Source: Yersinia aldovae ATCC 35236 (GTDB taxonomy: Bacteria > Pseudomonadota > Gammaproteobacteria > Enterobacterales > Enterobacteriaceae). From it: DNA of 64,000 nucleotides. The stretch is taken from assembly GCF_000173735.1 (NCBI RefSeq), contig NZ_ACCB01000019.1:1-64000 (forward strand), read 5' to 3'. Shown here one piece after another: positions 1 through 8,245 of this stretch (positions are counted from its first letter, which is position 1; each line of letters begins with the position of its first letter). The position numbers and the translations under genes were made by a program. A model generated the notes under the pieces. The model was given only the letters and a program-made list of their open reading frames with translations, did no database searches and was not told the origin of the DNA.

Positions 1-501
1 ACCGCGAAGCCACGCCCGGCAAGGGTTTCAACATTTCCCCCACGCTATTATCTCACCCAACTTTTCCCATCCTCGCCACGTAAAATAGAATACTTGTTTT
101 AAATCATATAATTAAAACTTTAAGCGGTAAGGTTAGAAAAAGCGAAACTGAAATTTAGTGAAATTCTTTTCAATCTTTTCAGTTGGGATTTTCAGCCAGA
201 ACCCCAGCCACGGCGCGGGCTGGCGCTAGGGTTTGTAGGAATTTAAAACTGAAATAAGTTTATAAAGCAAAGTGTGCAGGCGGGTGCGGTGTAGTGCCGT
301 TTCTGTGGAGGGAATGTTTATGTCTTAAAGGAATATTGGCTAGGAATTTATGAAAATTTATAGAGGTGGTAGTTGAATTTTATATGAAAAATTAATCAAA
401 TTTTATGTCTGAAATTTAAAGAAAACTATATCAAGATAGAAGATTGCTTTAAATCGGATACCACGTTATAAAATGTAGTATCCGATTAGTGCTACTTAAA
501 A
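1..501. other. Non-coding, AT-rich stretch with a GC-rich hairpin and an inverted repeat
   Basis: No convincing gene in either strand. A GC-rich island around 194-232 can fold through CCAGCC (204-209) and GGCTGG (218-223). A second structure lies at 452-487. Bases 1-60 are again GC-richer and may be the edge of a neighbouring gene outside the window, but I see no complete reading frame. Confidence 0.5.
452..487 (-). terminator. Inverted repeat, possible terminator of the parA operon
   Basis: Perfect 10-base arms (AATCGGATAC and its complement) separated by 16 bases, just past the stop codon of the last gene of the minus-strand pair. The position fits a terminator, but there is no long T-run on the minus strand, so a protein-binding site (for example a partition site) is an alternative. 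Confidence 0.4.
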
Positions 502-1008
502 TTACTTCTCATCAGAAGATAGTTTGTTTTTCATGATAGCATCGCTCCAAGCTGATAACGTCCGGTCATCACTATCATTGAAGAAACTATTTGCTTCATT
601 TAGCAGATTCCCATCTTTTGATAATTCTCTAATTAAGTAATTAATAGATTTTTCTTTTCCATTGAGGCCTGCACTAGCTTTTCCATTAGTATCTAGGAAA
701 TATTTTATTTTTCGTACTGTTGAAGCTGAATTCTTATCTTTTAAATATACATATACATTCATTAGTTTGTTATGAAATTTATTTCCATTTACTTCTTCCT
801 TTTCAATTATCTCGATGGATTTTTTATCGTAGTGTGAGACATTTTCAGGCTTTACCTGCCGTTTTTTTATTACCGGAACAAGGAGTTCTAGACTCGATAA
901 AGTATCTGTATCCTTTATCTTTTCAACTAGACTTATAAAAGTATCAATGCCGTGTTTATCTATTTGACGGCATAGATCAATTAATAATTTCAGCTCGTTA
1001 TTTGTCAT
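502..1008 (-). CDS. Hypothetical 168-aa protein, coupled to the ParA-type ATPase
   Basis: I do not recognise this protein. It is 168 residues, highly charged, predicted largely helical and soluble, with no membrane segment, signal peptide or obvious DNA-binding motif. Its ATG overlaps the stop codon of the upstream ParA-type gene by one base (TAATG), so the two are almost certainly translated together. That position is where a ParB-like or adaptor partner is usually found, so a role as ParA partner is a reasonable guess, but nothing in the sequence shows ParB homology. Base composition is AT-rich like the rest of the element. Confidence 0.75.
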   Translation of the reverse strand: MTNNELKLLIDLCRQIDKHGIDTFISLVEKIKDTDTLSSLELLVPVIKKRQVKPENVSHYDKKSIEIIEKEEVNGNKFHNKLMNVYVYLKDKNSASTVRKIKYFLDTNGKASAGLNGKEKSINYLIRELSKDGNLLNEANSFFNDSDDRTLSAWSDAIMKNKLSSDEK

Positions 1009-1853
1009 TACAACCCCGCTCTGCGTCCAAATTCGTCTGCGAATTCCCGGAAGTTATCACATTGGACAGTTCTTGCATAGGATGTCCCAAAAATTGGTTT
1101 TCCTTCTCTGGCTCCTTTAGGGTAAGAGCGTGAATAAGGAATTTCAGAGTCAAAGATCGTCCAGTTATTTTTTATGGCCATCGCTTTAACTTCATTTTTT
1201 GATTTGTTTTCTTCTGGAATATATCCTTCAGTTCCGTTAAAAATAATACCTAATACTTCTAACTCATTTTCATTATACTCATCTAAAAAACTCTCAACGG
1301 AACTTTTGAGCAAAGGTAAACCAATTGTAGATAAATATTCAGGCTTGACTGGTACGAGGATATAATCACTGGATATATAAGCTGCCGTTGTAAGCATTGA
1401 TTCTGTTGGTGCACAGTCAATCAAAACAATATCATAGTCATCTTTAACTTCATTAAGTAATTTATTGAGTAAGTGTGGTCTCTGCGATGAGCTTTTTAAA
1501 GAAAGAGATAGTTCTAATCGAGATGGAATTAAATCTATTTGACCACCACCTCGATACTTCACAATATTACGAATTACTTCAGTGGCTTTTATTTTTTTTC
1601 CCACTTTATTTGTTGGCGTTTTTGTATGTTGTTCGAATATATCCCAAATTGTCGGTTTCCCATCTTCTAACATTTTATTGTATTTATTAACACCGACTAA
1701 ATACTGGCTAGCATTGAATTGAGGATCGAGGTCAACTACTAATACTTTTTTCTTCCAATTACTATATGCAGCTAAATGCCATGCAAGATTTACTGATAGT
1801 GTTGATTTACCCACACCACCTTTCATATTGATTAATGATACAACTTTGGCCAT
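1008..1853 (-). CDS. ParA/MinD-family ATPase of the integrative element
   Basis: 281 residues. The N-terminus carries the deviant Walker A motif KGGVGKST (about residues 11-18), followed by the A' region VLVVDLDPQ and a Walker B-like segment with IVLIDCAP in mid-protein. These are the hallmarks of the ParA/Soj family of dimerising ATPases that position plasmids, chromosomal origins or protein clusters. On an integrated element the likely job is maintenance or segregation of an excised form. It is the first gene of a two-gene unit; the partner starts inside its stop codon. No canonical parB or clear parS repeats were seen in the window. Family certain; role inferred. Confidence 0.9.
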   Translation of the reverse strand: MAKVVSLINMKGGVGKSTLSVNLAWHLAAYSNWKKKVLVVDLDPQFNASQYLVGVNKYNKMLEDGKPTIWDIFEQHTKTPTNKVGKKIKATEVIRNIVKYRGGGQIDLIPSRLELSLSLKSSSQRPHLLNKLLNEVKDDYDIVLIDCAPTESMLTTAAYISSDYILVPVKPEYLSTIGLPLLKSSVESFLDEYNENELEVLGIIFNGTEGYIPEENKSKNEVKAMAIKNNWTIFDSEIPYSRSYPKGAREGKPIFGTSYARTVQCDNFREFADEFGRRAGL

Positions 1854-1988
1854 GGAAGAACTCCTTATCTTAAAAATAAATAATTTAGTAAAGAAGAGTG
1901 ACTATTTTGTTTTATTACAAAAATATTATAATTTTCAATTACATTACTGTATGGAAGAGGATATTACTATTATATTCATATAACTTTT

Positions 1989-3167
1989 TTAACTGTTTGT
2001 TTTATTTATTAATTTGTTCCCATACCACTGCAACATATCCCGACGCCCTTCAAGATATTGTGCATGGTTATAAGTTCCACGGATGGAATTTTTATCAACA
2101 TGGGCAAGCTGGGTTTCAATCCACGCACTGTTATAGCCTTTCTCATGCAAGATAGTGCTCATGGTGTGACGGAAACCGTGACCGGTGGCCCTGCCATGAT
2201 AACCCAGCATCTTGATCACTTTATTGATACTCGCTTCACTCATTGGCTTACCGGCGTCATTGCGGCCGGGGAACACTAACTTATAATTCCCTGTCAGCAC
2301 CTTGAGCTTTTCAAGTATCGCTAAGGCCTGTGTGGAAAGCGGCACAAGGTGAGGGCGGCGTTTCTTCATCCTTTCTTTGGGGACTTCCCACAGAGCATTA
2401 TCCAGATCAAATTCAGACCATTCAGCGGCCCGTAGCTCGATAGTTCTTACGCCCGTGAGCATTAACAACTGGGTGGCATATTTGGTCAGTTTACTGCCTT
2501 TATAGTTATCCAATGCCTGAATAAATTCGGGTAACTCACTTTCAGTCAGGAAAGGGTAATGGCCATTCTTGGGGCGGTTTAGTGCGCTGGCCAGATCAGG
2601 GGCTGGGTTATAAGTGGCCCGCCCGGTCACTACGGCATAGCGGAAGACTTCACCACAGCGCCGCCTGATTTTTCCGGTGAGTTCCAGTGCGCCGCGCTTT
2701 TCAATGCGTTGCAGAACGGTCAGTAGTTCTAACGGTGCTATCTGGTCAATTGGGCGCTTGCCGATATAAGGAAATACGTTGTTATCGAAGCCACGCATGA
2801 CGGTATCCGCATATTCTGGTGTCCATGTCGCAAGTTTGGAGGTGTGCCATTCGCGGGCAATATCTTCAAAGGTATTTTTAGCCGGATACTTTAAGGCAAT
2901 CTTTTCCGCTTTACGGGCATCACTGGGGTTGGTGCCATTGGCTAAAGCTGATTTTGCTTCTTCACGTTGGCGGCGAGCATCAGCCAGTGATACGGGGCCA
3001 TAGACACCAAATGAAATCATATGAGCCTTGCCGCCAAATTGATAACGGAAACGCCAACCTTTCACTCCATTAGGGGAAATGATGAGTGATAAGCCTTTGC
3101 CATCATTGAGTGTATAAGCCTTGTCTGTCGGCTTGGCGGATCGGATTTTGAAGTCATTTAGCAGCAT
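1989..3167 (-). CDS. int: Tyrosine recombinase / P4-type integrase
   Basis: 392 residues with an N-terminal DUF4102-type arm-binding domain (residues 1-90), a SAM-like core-binding domain, and a C-terminal catalytic domain. Visible catalytic elements are the first Arg in LTGVRTIEL, the HxxR box HGFRHTMS, and the nucleophile Tyr in the TYNHAQY region. Length and architecture match P4/CP4-57-type integrases that recombine into tRNA 3' ends. The gene starts beside the tRNA-Arg 3' end and reads away from it, so tRNA-Arg is its target. The gene looks intact. In E. coli K-12 the same tRNA (argW) also carries a prophage, so the site is a recurrent integration hot spot. Confidence 0.95.
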   Translation of the reverse strand: MLLNDFKIRSAKPTDKAYTLNDGKGLSLIISPNGVKGWRFRYQFGGKAHMISFGVYGPVSLADARRQREEAKSALANGTNPSDARKAEKIALKYPAKNTFEDIAREWHTSKLATWTPEYADTVMRGFDNNVFPYIGKRPIDQIAPLELLTVLQRIEKRGALELTGKIRRRCGEVFRYAVVTGRATYNPAPDLASALNRPKNGHYPFLTESELPEFIQALDNYKGSKLTKYATQLLMLTGVRTIELRAAEWSEFDLDNALWEVPKERMKKRRPHLVPLSTQALAILEKLKVLTGNYKLVFPGRNDAGKPMSEASINKVIKMLGYHGRATGHGFRHTMSTILHEKGYNSAWIETQLAHVDKNSIRGTYNHAQYLEGRRDMLQWYGNKLINKTNS

Positions 3168-3329
3168 TTTTGTATAACCATAAGATCGAACCTAGCGTTA
3201 TACAACATTCTATACAAGTTTTGCGTAGCTGTTACGGGTATTTTTGAGATTTCTTTGGACGTGGATTTTTATAACACAGTTGTTTTTAAAGGTTTTTTAG
3301 ACTTTATTGAACATCTTGAGAAGTGCTAA

Positions 3330-3404
3330 TGGTGTCCCCGACTGGAATCGAACCAGTAACTAGCCCTTAGGAGGGGCTTGTTATATCCGTTTAACTACGG
3401 GGAC
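3330..3404 (-). tRNA. argW: tRNA-Arg (anticodon CCU)
   Basis: The minus strand reads a 75-base tRNA with encoded CCA. The acceptor stem begins GTCCCCG and pairs with CGGGGAC; the T-loop contains GGTTCGATTCC; the anticodon loop contains CTCCTAAG, giving CCT, which reads AGG arginine codons. Sequence and neighbourhood (yfdC nearby) match E. coli argW. The 3' half faces the integrase and must have been regenerated by the element on integration. Confidence 0.96.
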
Positions 3405-3449
3405 CCGGTCATCGGCTGAGTGGTTGCCGGTGAAGTGTGCTGCCGGGGT

Positions 3450-3455
3450 ATTATA
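3450..3455 (-). promoter_or_regulatory. -10 box of the tRNA-Arg promoter
   Basis: On the minus strand TATAAT stands about 46 bases before the mature tRNA 5' end and is followed by the GC-rich ACCCCGG, as expected for a stringently controlled stable-RNA promoter. The -35 element is not obvious. Confidence 0.6.
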
Positions 3456-3610
3456 CGCATTTTGAGCCAGATAATAAGCAGTCGACTGCCTGTTTGGTTA
3501 CTCTGTCACCAACTTAGGGTGAAAAAGTAGTGGTTACTACAAAAAGACAATAATTTATGACGATATCTTACGTTCTGTTGGGTGTTTGGGAAAGGAAGGG
3601 CTGAACTGCC

Positions 3611-3657
3611 CCGAGGCCATAACAGATTGAAAAACGATAAAAATAGTATGGCTTCGG
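3611..3657. repeat. 11-base imperfect inverted repeat downstream of yjdM
   Basis: CCGAGGCCATA (3611-3621) pairs with TATGGCTTCGG (3647-3657) with a single G-T mismatch around a 25-base AT-rich loop. It lies just past the yjdM stop codon and may end its transcript, though the loop is long for a classical terminator. Confidence 0.4.
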
Positions 3658-3678
3658 AGCAAATGGCAGGTTACGGCA

Positions 3679-4020
3679 TCAGCTTTTCTTAACAAACTCT
3701 GATTTTAACTTCATTGGGCCAAACCCATCAATTTTACAATCGATATTATGATCCCCTTCAACCAAACGGATGCCTTTCACTTTAGTACCGATTTTCAGCG
3801 TTGAAGAGCTGCCTTTCACTTTCAGATCCTTAACCACTGTCACTGAGTCACCATCAGCCAACAAATTACCATTGGCATCTCGTACCACCAGGTCGTCTTG
3901 CGACGTTGCAGACGGGGTGCTTTCCGACCACTCATGACCACACTCCGGGCAATTCAGTTGTTCCCCTTCTTGCCATGTAAATTCAGAACTACATTTTGGA
4001 CAGTTTGGTAAATCCTGCAC
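3679..4020 (-). CDS. yjdM: YjdM/PhnA-family zinc-ribbon protein
   Basis: 113 residues, close in length to E. coli YjdM (formerly PhnA). Two CxxC pairs (CPKC near residue 8 and CPEC near residue 25) form an N-terminal zinc ribbon; the C-terminal half is the conserved PhnA domain, including [16 protein letters not shown] and the terminal [13 protein letters not shown]. The biochemical function is not known; the old link to phosphonate use came from its position near the phn operon in E. coli and is not supported here. A stand-alone gene between the tRNA and the yfdC remnant. Confidence 0.93.
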   Translation of the reverse strand: MQDLPNCPKCSSEFTWQEGEQLNCPECGHEWSESTPSATSQDDLVVRDANGNLLADGDSVTVVKDLKVKGSSSTLKIGTKVKGIRLVEGDHNIDCKIDGFGPMKLKSEFVKKS

Positions 4021-4154
4021 GGTAACCTCTTGAAATTAAATTGAATAAATATTAAAAAGTGATAAATAGTAAACTACTATAGCTATGATCACATATTTTA
4101 GACTTTTTATCACGTTTACCTGCGGTTATTCCTGTGACGATGATGGCTTTTGGG

Positions 4155-5015
4155 CTATTTCGTCACCTTTTTAGGCTGATGTGTCATGTCGCTTCGGATC
4201 TGCGCGTGGCTTATCAACGCAAAAATAAAAGTGCCACCAATGATGTTACCCGCGAGTGTTGGCAGAGCGAATGGATAAACAAATTGTTGCCACGGCAAAG
4301 AACCGTTAAACACCAGATAGAAGATTTCTACCGAACCGACAACGATATGTGTCAGGTCGCATAATGCAACTAAATAGGTCATCAGGAAGATCAACCAAAT
4401 CTTGGCTCCCTCAGCCGAGGGTATCATCCATACCATCGTGGCAATTATCCAGCCAGAGAATATCCCATTGGCGAACATCTCGGCCGGTGAGTTTTCCATG
4501 ACCCCTTGTGCGAGTGTCCTCGTCGAATACCGGCATATGAATAAAGGAGTAGGCCGCCAGCCCGGTACCTATCAGGTTGCCTAATAACACCAACCCCCAT
4601 AGTCGGAATAATAGAATAAAATTTCTTAAACTGGGTTTTTGCATGATGGGCAGCACAGGGGTGACAGTATTCTCAGTAAATAGCTGCTGACGCGCCATGA
4701 TAACAATGATAAAACCGAAGGTATAACCGACATTTTCCAGTAAAAAACTGGCTGGATTGTCAGGTAACCTGGCATGGAAAATACCTTTGCTATCAGGGAA
4801 GCCCCCATCGAAAGTCCGGCAGCGATGGCTGACCACAGCAGCGCAAAGCTATCACGTTCTAATTCTTTTTCACCATCAAGGCGGATGAGTTCATGAATTG
4901 CTGCCGCTTTCGAGGGCAGCTTCTTTTCATTAACTTCAATCTCTTTTCCCTGTTTTTGTTCATCACTTCCTACTTTCAGTTCCCCCTTATTCTGAGACGG
5001 TTTCTCATCATCCAT
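4155..5015 (-). pseudogene. yfdC: yfdC pseudogene (formate/nitrite transporter family)
   Basis: Three overlapping minus-strand frames together give the YfdC inner-membrane protein. Residues 1-75 read from 5015 down to about 4790. The frame then shifts at a short T-run (4786-4788; one base missing) to give the LPDNPASFLLENVGYTFGF region. It shifts again near 4505, where roughly six codons are missing before VMENSPAEMF, and continues to the conserved end LAGNIIGGTFIFALISHAQIR. The intact family member is a formate/nitrite-channel relative of unproven substrate. The second lesion is a real deletion, not just a homopolymer slip, so the gene is dead. Its position near argW matches E. coli. Confidence 0.9.
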
Positions 5016-5231
5016 CAGGCTCTCCCAATTGACAGCGAAAATAATTGATATGGGTTAATCACAATAAAATGAGGAGATACTAAAGTAATAAGCGTAGTCC
5101 TAATTATTGTTTACGGAAGGAAACCAGGGAGGCAATCAGTGGATAAAATATCTACGTGATGTAACATAAAAAGTAACAAAACTTTAACTTTGTTGTTTTT
5201 TTCTACAGAAAATTGATCTTATGCCGAATAT

Positions 5232-5247
5232 TACCCCTATATGGGTA
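5232..5247 (+). promoter_or_regulatory. 7-2-7 NarP/NarL-type binding site before ccmA
   Basis: TACCCCT, two bases, then ATGGGTA: a perfect pair of inverted heptamers fitting TACYYMT with 2-base spacing, the arrangement bound by NarP (and NarL) in E. coli. It lies about 100 bases before the ccmA start. In E. coli the ccm genes are controlled through such a site in front of napF; here ccm has its own copy. A lone FNR-like half site TTGAT is at 5213-5217. Confidence 0.65.
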
Positions 5248-5344
5248 GTGGGAGTGTTAGGCCCACGCTACGTAAGGATTCGGCCTTATGTTATCATTCG
5301 GTTTTCCCATAATTATAACCCTGACGAATGGAAAGAAATCCTTC

Positions 5345-5971
5345 ATGCTGGAAGCTAAAAATCTGACCTGTGTCCGAGATGAACGAAGCTTATTTCAACA
5401 GTTAAGTTTCTGTGTGGCGGCGGGAGAGATAGTGCAGGTTGAAGGGCAGAATGGCGCGGGGAAAACCAGCTTATTGCGGATTTTAGCCGGGTTGGCCGAT
5501 GCCGATGAAGGGCAGGTGTACTGGCAAGGGGCGAACATCCGCCGTGATCGTGCCAAATACCATCAGGATTTATTGTTTTTGGGCCATCAGCCGGGGATTA
5601 AATCGGTACTGACCCCGTTTGAGAATTTGGCATTTTATCAGTCGGTATTTCAGCCAGCGGACAGCGCCGCTATTTGGCAGGCGTTGTCGCAAGTTGGGCT
5701 AGTGGGTTACGAAGACCTGCCTGTGTCGCAACTCTCCGCTGGGCAGCAACGTCGGGTCGCATTGGCCCGTTTATGGCTGAGTCAGGCACCGCTGTGGATC
5801 TTGGATGAACCGCTGACGGCGATTGATAAACAAGGTGTTAGCACATTACTGGATCTGTTTGTGCATCATGCTGCTAACGGGGGCATGGTGTTGCTGACTA
5901 CCCATCAGGATTTACATGGCGTTAGCCAGAATGTGCGTAAGATCCGTTTAACCAACGCGCAGGAGAACTAA
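5345..5971 (+). CDS. ccmA: Cytochrome c maturation ABC ATPase CcmA
   Basis: 208 residues from the ATG at 5345, chosen because [14 protein letters not shown] aligns with the family start and GGAAAG precedes it; an in-frame ATG at 5288 would add 19 residues. Walker A is GQNGAGKTS, the ABC signature is QLSAGQQRR, and Walker B with catalytic Glu is LWILDEP. CcmA drives, with CcmB and CcmC, release of haem-loaded CcmE in the inner membrane. First gene of the ccm operon; its stop overlaps the ccmB start by one base. Confidence 0.96.
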   Translation: MLEAKNLTCVRDERSLFQQLSFCVAAGEIVQVEGQNGAGKTSLLRILAGLADADEGQVYWQGANIRRDRAKYHQDLLFLGHQPGIKSVLTPFENLAFYQSVFQPADSAAIWQALSQVGLVGYEDLPVSQLSAGQQRRVALARLWLSQAPLWILDEPLTAIDKQGVSTLLDLFVHHAANGGMVLLTTHQDLHGVSQNVRKIRLTNAQEN

Positions 5972-6630
5972 TGTTTATCAGCGTGTTGCGCCGTGAATTA
6001 AAGATAGCGTTCAGAAAAGGCGCGGAAATTGTTAACCCGCTCTGGTTTTTCCTGATCGTCATCACGTTATTCCCGCTGGGGATCGGCCCTGAGCCGCAAT
6101 TACTGGCGCGTATTGCGCCGGGGATTGTCTGGGTGGCTGCGTTGTTAGCGTCGCTGCTCTCGCTAGAGCGGCTGTTTCGTGATGATTTTTACGACGGCTC
6201 GCTTGAACAACTGCTGCTGTTGCCCTCGCCGCTGCCACTCACGGTATTAGGCAAAGTGTGTGCTCACTGGGTGGTGACTGGGCTGCCGTTACTTATTTTA
6301 TCGCCGCTGGTGGCATTGCTCCTTTCTCTGGATAGCAATACCGCCATCGCAATGGCGCTGACGCTACTGCTGGGCACGCCAACATTGAGTTTTATCGGGG
6401 CTATTGGGGTAGCTCTGACGGTTGGGTTACGCAAAGGCGGTGTGTTGTTGAGTTTATTAGTTCTGCCGCTGTATATCCCGGTGTTGATATTTGCTACCGC
6501 TGCCATTGATGCAGCATCGATGTCGATGCCGATTGATGGTTATCTGGCCATTCTGGGGGCGATGCTGGCAGGGAGTGCAACGCTTGCGCCTTTTGCTACA
6601 GCGGCGGCGTTGAGAGTCAGTGTGCACTAA
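5971..6630 (+). CDS. ccmB: Cytochrome c maturation membrane subunit CcmB
   Basis: 219 residues, all membrane protein, with about six hydrophobic segments and the family length. It is the permease-like partner of CcmA in the CcmABCD complex that frees holo-CcmE. The start overlaps the ccmA stop (TAATG). Unlike the rest of the operon, it is followed by a 161-base gap before ccmC containing a perfect inverted repeat. Confidence 0.96.
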   Translation: MFISVLRRELKIAFRKGAEIVNPLWFFLIVITLFPLGIGPEPQLLARIAPGIVWVAALLASLLSLERLFRDDFYDGSLEQLLLLPSPLPLTVLGKVCAHWVVTGLPLLILSPLVALLLSLDSNTAIAMALTLLLGTPTLSFIGAIGVALTVGLRKGGVLLSLLVLPLYIPVLIFATAAIDAASMSMPIDGYLAILGAMLAGSATLAPFATAAALRVSVH

Positions 6631-6734
6631 CTATTTATATTTGATGCCATAAAAAGAAGTCGTAAAAAATACATATTTTCAAAAGGTTAAATACGGTAGC
6701 CAACGCAGTCAGAGCAGATTGTGCGCCGTACCTT

Positions 6735-6753
6735 GCAGCGGTATTACCGCTGC
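6735..6753. repeat. Perfect inverted repeat in the ccmB-ccmC gap
   Basis: GCAGCGGTA and its exact complement around one central base, GC-rich in an otherwise AT-rich 161-base intercistronic gap. It can form a short hairpin that could stabilise or attenuate the ccm transcript. There is no T-run, so it is unlikely to be a strong terminator. Confidence 0.5.
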
Positions 6754-6791
6754 GGCAATGTCAGCCCAATTTTTACAGTGAGCAATGAAAA

Positions 6792-7514
6792 ATGTGGAAA
6801 TGGTTTCATCAATTCGCTAAACCCGAGCGACTTTATCAGCTATGTGGCCGGTTTATCCCGTGGCTTGGCATTGGGGCATTTGTTTGCCTGATCGTCGGCT
6901 GGGTGTGGGGATTCGGTTTCGCCCCTTCGGATTATCAGCAAGGTAACAGTTTCCGCATCATTTATTTGCATGTTCCGGCGGCGATATGGTCGATGGGCAT
7001 ATATATGTCGATGGCAATCGCTGCGTTTGTCGGATTGGTGTGGCAAATGAAAATGTCTGATAACGTTGTTGCGGCGATGGCTCCGGTTGGAGCGGTATTC
7101 ACCTTTATTGCGCTGGTCACTGGCTCTGCGTGGGGCAAACCGATGTGGGGAACCTGGTGGATTTGGGATGCCCGCTTGACCTCAGAGTTGGTGCTGTTAT
7201 TTCTCTATCTTGGCGTAATTGCGCTGTATAACGCCTTCGAAGACCGCAAGCTGGCGGGGCGGGCTGCCGGCATTCTGGTGCTGGTGGGCGTGGTCAATAT
7301 ACCTATCATTCATTTCTCCGTGGTGTGGTGGAACACCCTACACCAAGGTTCAACCAATATGCAGCAAAGCATTGATCCCAGTATGCGCTCACCGTTGCGT
7401 TGGGCGATTTTCGGTTTATTTGCTGTTTTTTGCCACGCTGACATTAATGCGTTTGCGCAATCTGATTTTGCAGCAAGAGCGCCATCGCCCTTGGGTTGCC
7501 GCCCTGTTACGTAA
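6792..7514 (+). CDS. ccmC: Haem-handling protein CcmC, frameshifted near the C-terminus
   Basis: CcmC delivers haem to CcmE. Residues 1-208 match the family and include the WWD motif (WGTWWIWDARLTSELVL) and the periplasmic haem-ligand histidines. At 7419-7421 an extra T shifts the frame: the last 30 or so residues become an unrelated, charged tail ending at 7514. Removing that T restores LLFFATLTLMRLRNLIL and a stop at 7530 that overlaps the ccmD ATG, giving exactly 245 residues, the E. coli length. As written, the final membrane helix is lost and ccmD is uncoupled. Function is probably reduced or lost unless this is a base-calling error. Confidence 0.9.
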   Translation: MWKWFHQFAKPERLYQLCGRFIPWLGIGAFVCLIVGWVWGFGFAPSDYQQGNSFRIIYLHVPAAIWSMGIYMSMAIAAFVGLVWQMKMSDNVVAAMAPVGAVFTFIALVTGSAWGKPMWGTWWIWDARLTSELVLLFLYLGVIALYNAFEDRKLAGRAAGILVLVGVVNIPIIHFSVVWWNTLHQGSTNMQQSIDPSMRSPLRWAIFGLFAVFCHADINAFAQSDFAARAPSPLGCRPVT

Positions 7515-7526
7515 GGAGCCACGCAT

Positions 7527-7766
7527 ATGACCCCAGCCTTTGACTCGTGGATGGCTTTTTTTATGATGGGCGGTTATGCCTTTTATGTCTGGCTGGCGGT
7601 AGCGGTTACCGTCTTATCTCTGCTCGGTTTGTGGGTACACACTTGCTGGCAGCATAAACAGCTATTAGCCGATATTCAGCGCCGCCAGGCCAGAGAACAA
7701 CGTATTCGTCAGGCACAATTAAACCAGACAAACAGCGACATCAGTTTGCAGGAGAAACAACCGTGA
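7527..7766 (+). CDS. ccmD: Haem exporter small subunit CcmD
   Basis: 79 residues, slightly longer than the E. coli protein (69). One membrane helix (about residues 14-36) is followed by a charged cytoplasmic tail rich in Arg, Gln and Lys, as in the family. CcmD is needed to release holo-CcmE from the CcmABC complex. Its stop overlaps the GTG of ccmE, and with ccmC restored its start would overlap the ccmC stop. Confidence 0.93.
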   Translation: MTPAFDSWMAFFMMGGYAFYVWLAVAVTVLSLLGLWVHTCWQHKQLLADIQRRQAREQRIRQAQLNQTNSDISLQEKQP

Positions 7767-8245
7767 ATCCACGTAGGAAAAGCCGGCTCTATTTGGCCAT
7801 TGTGGTGCTGATCGGTGTCGGTCTGACCGTCACTTTGGTGCTGTATGCGTTGCGTTCAAATATTGACTTGTTTTATACGCCTGGCGAAATTCTGCAAGGG
7901 AAAGGTGAGCGCCATGAGAAGCCAGAGATTGGCCAGCGCCTTCGGATTGGCGGCATGGTGATGCCTGGTACGGTGAAACGTGATGCCAAGACGTTGGAGG
8001 TGAGTTTTAAGGTCTATGATGCCCGTGGTGCGGTCACCGTCACTTATACCGGCATTTTACCGGACTTGTTCCGTGAGGGGCAGGGGGTGGTAGCACAAGG
8101 GGTATTCGCCGAAGGTAACACTATCAATGCTAAAGAAGTCTTAGCCAAGCATGATGAAAAATATACGCCGCCAGAGGTTGAAGAAGCGATGAAAGAGAAT
8201 CATACCCGCCCGGCTGCGGCCTATGGTGAGGGCAATGCCTCATGA
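7763..8245 (+). CDS. ccmE: Periplasmic haem chaperone CcmE
   Basis: 160 residues from a GTG start overlapping the ccmD stop. An N-terminal membrane anchor (residues 9-29) is followed by the beta-barrel OB-fold domain. The covalent haem ligand histidine is visible in the [10 protein letters not shown] segment near residue 130, with the tyrosine that coordinates haem four residues on. The stop overlaps the ccmF start. Regular, intact family member. Confidence 0.96.
   Translation: MNPRRKSRLYLAIVVLIGVGLTVTLVLYALRSNIDLFYTPGEILQGKGERHEKPEIGQRLRIGGMVMPGTVKRDAKTLEVSFKVYDARGAVTVTYTGILPDLFREGQGVVAQGVFAEGNTINAKEVLAKHDEKYTPPEVEEAMKENHTRPAAAYGEGNAS

Larger units (their letters stand above)
1..3329. mobile_element. 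End of an integrative element inserted at tRNA-Arg
   Basis: A tyrosine recombinase gene starts 163 bases from the 3' end of a tRNA-Arg gene and is transcribed away from it, the usual arrangement of tRNA-targeted islands and satellites. A ParA-type ATPase gene and a small coupled gene follow. The stretch is visibly more AT-rich than the core genes to the right. The element continues past the left edge: I see no second copy of the tRNA 3' end in bases 1-500, so the other attachment site and most cargo are probably outside the window. Whether it is a phage, satellite or conjugative island cannot be told. Confidence 0.75.

Noticed and set aside
5205..5220. FNR box before ccmA
   Set aside because: Only a TTGAT half site is present; the partner half is missing.
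7219..7530. Separate small gene overlapping ccmC
   Set aside because: Only its last 35 residues are protein-like, and these are the displaced CcmC C-terminus.
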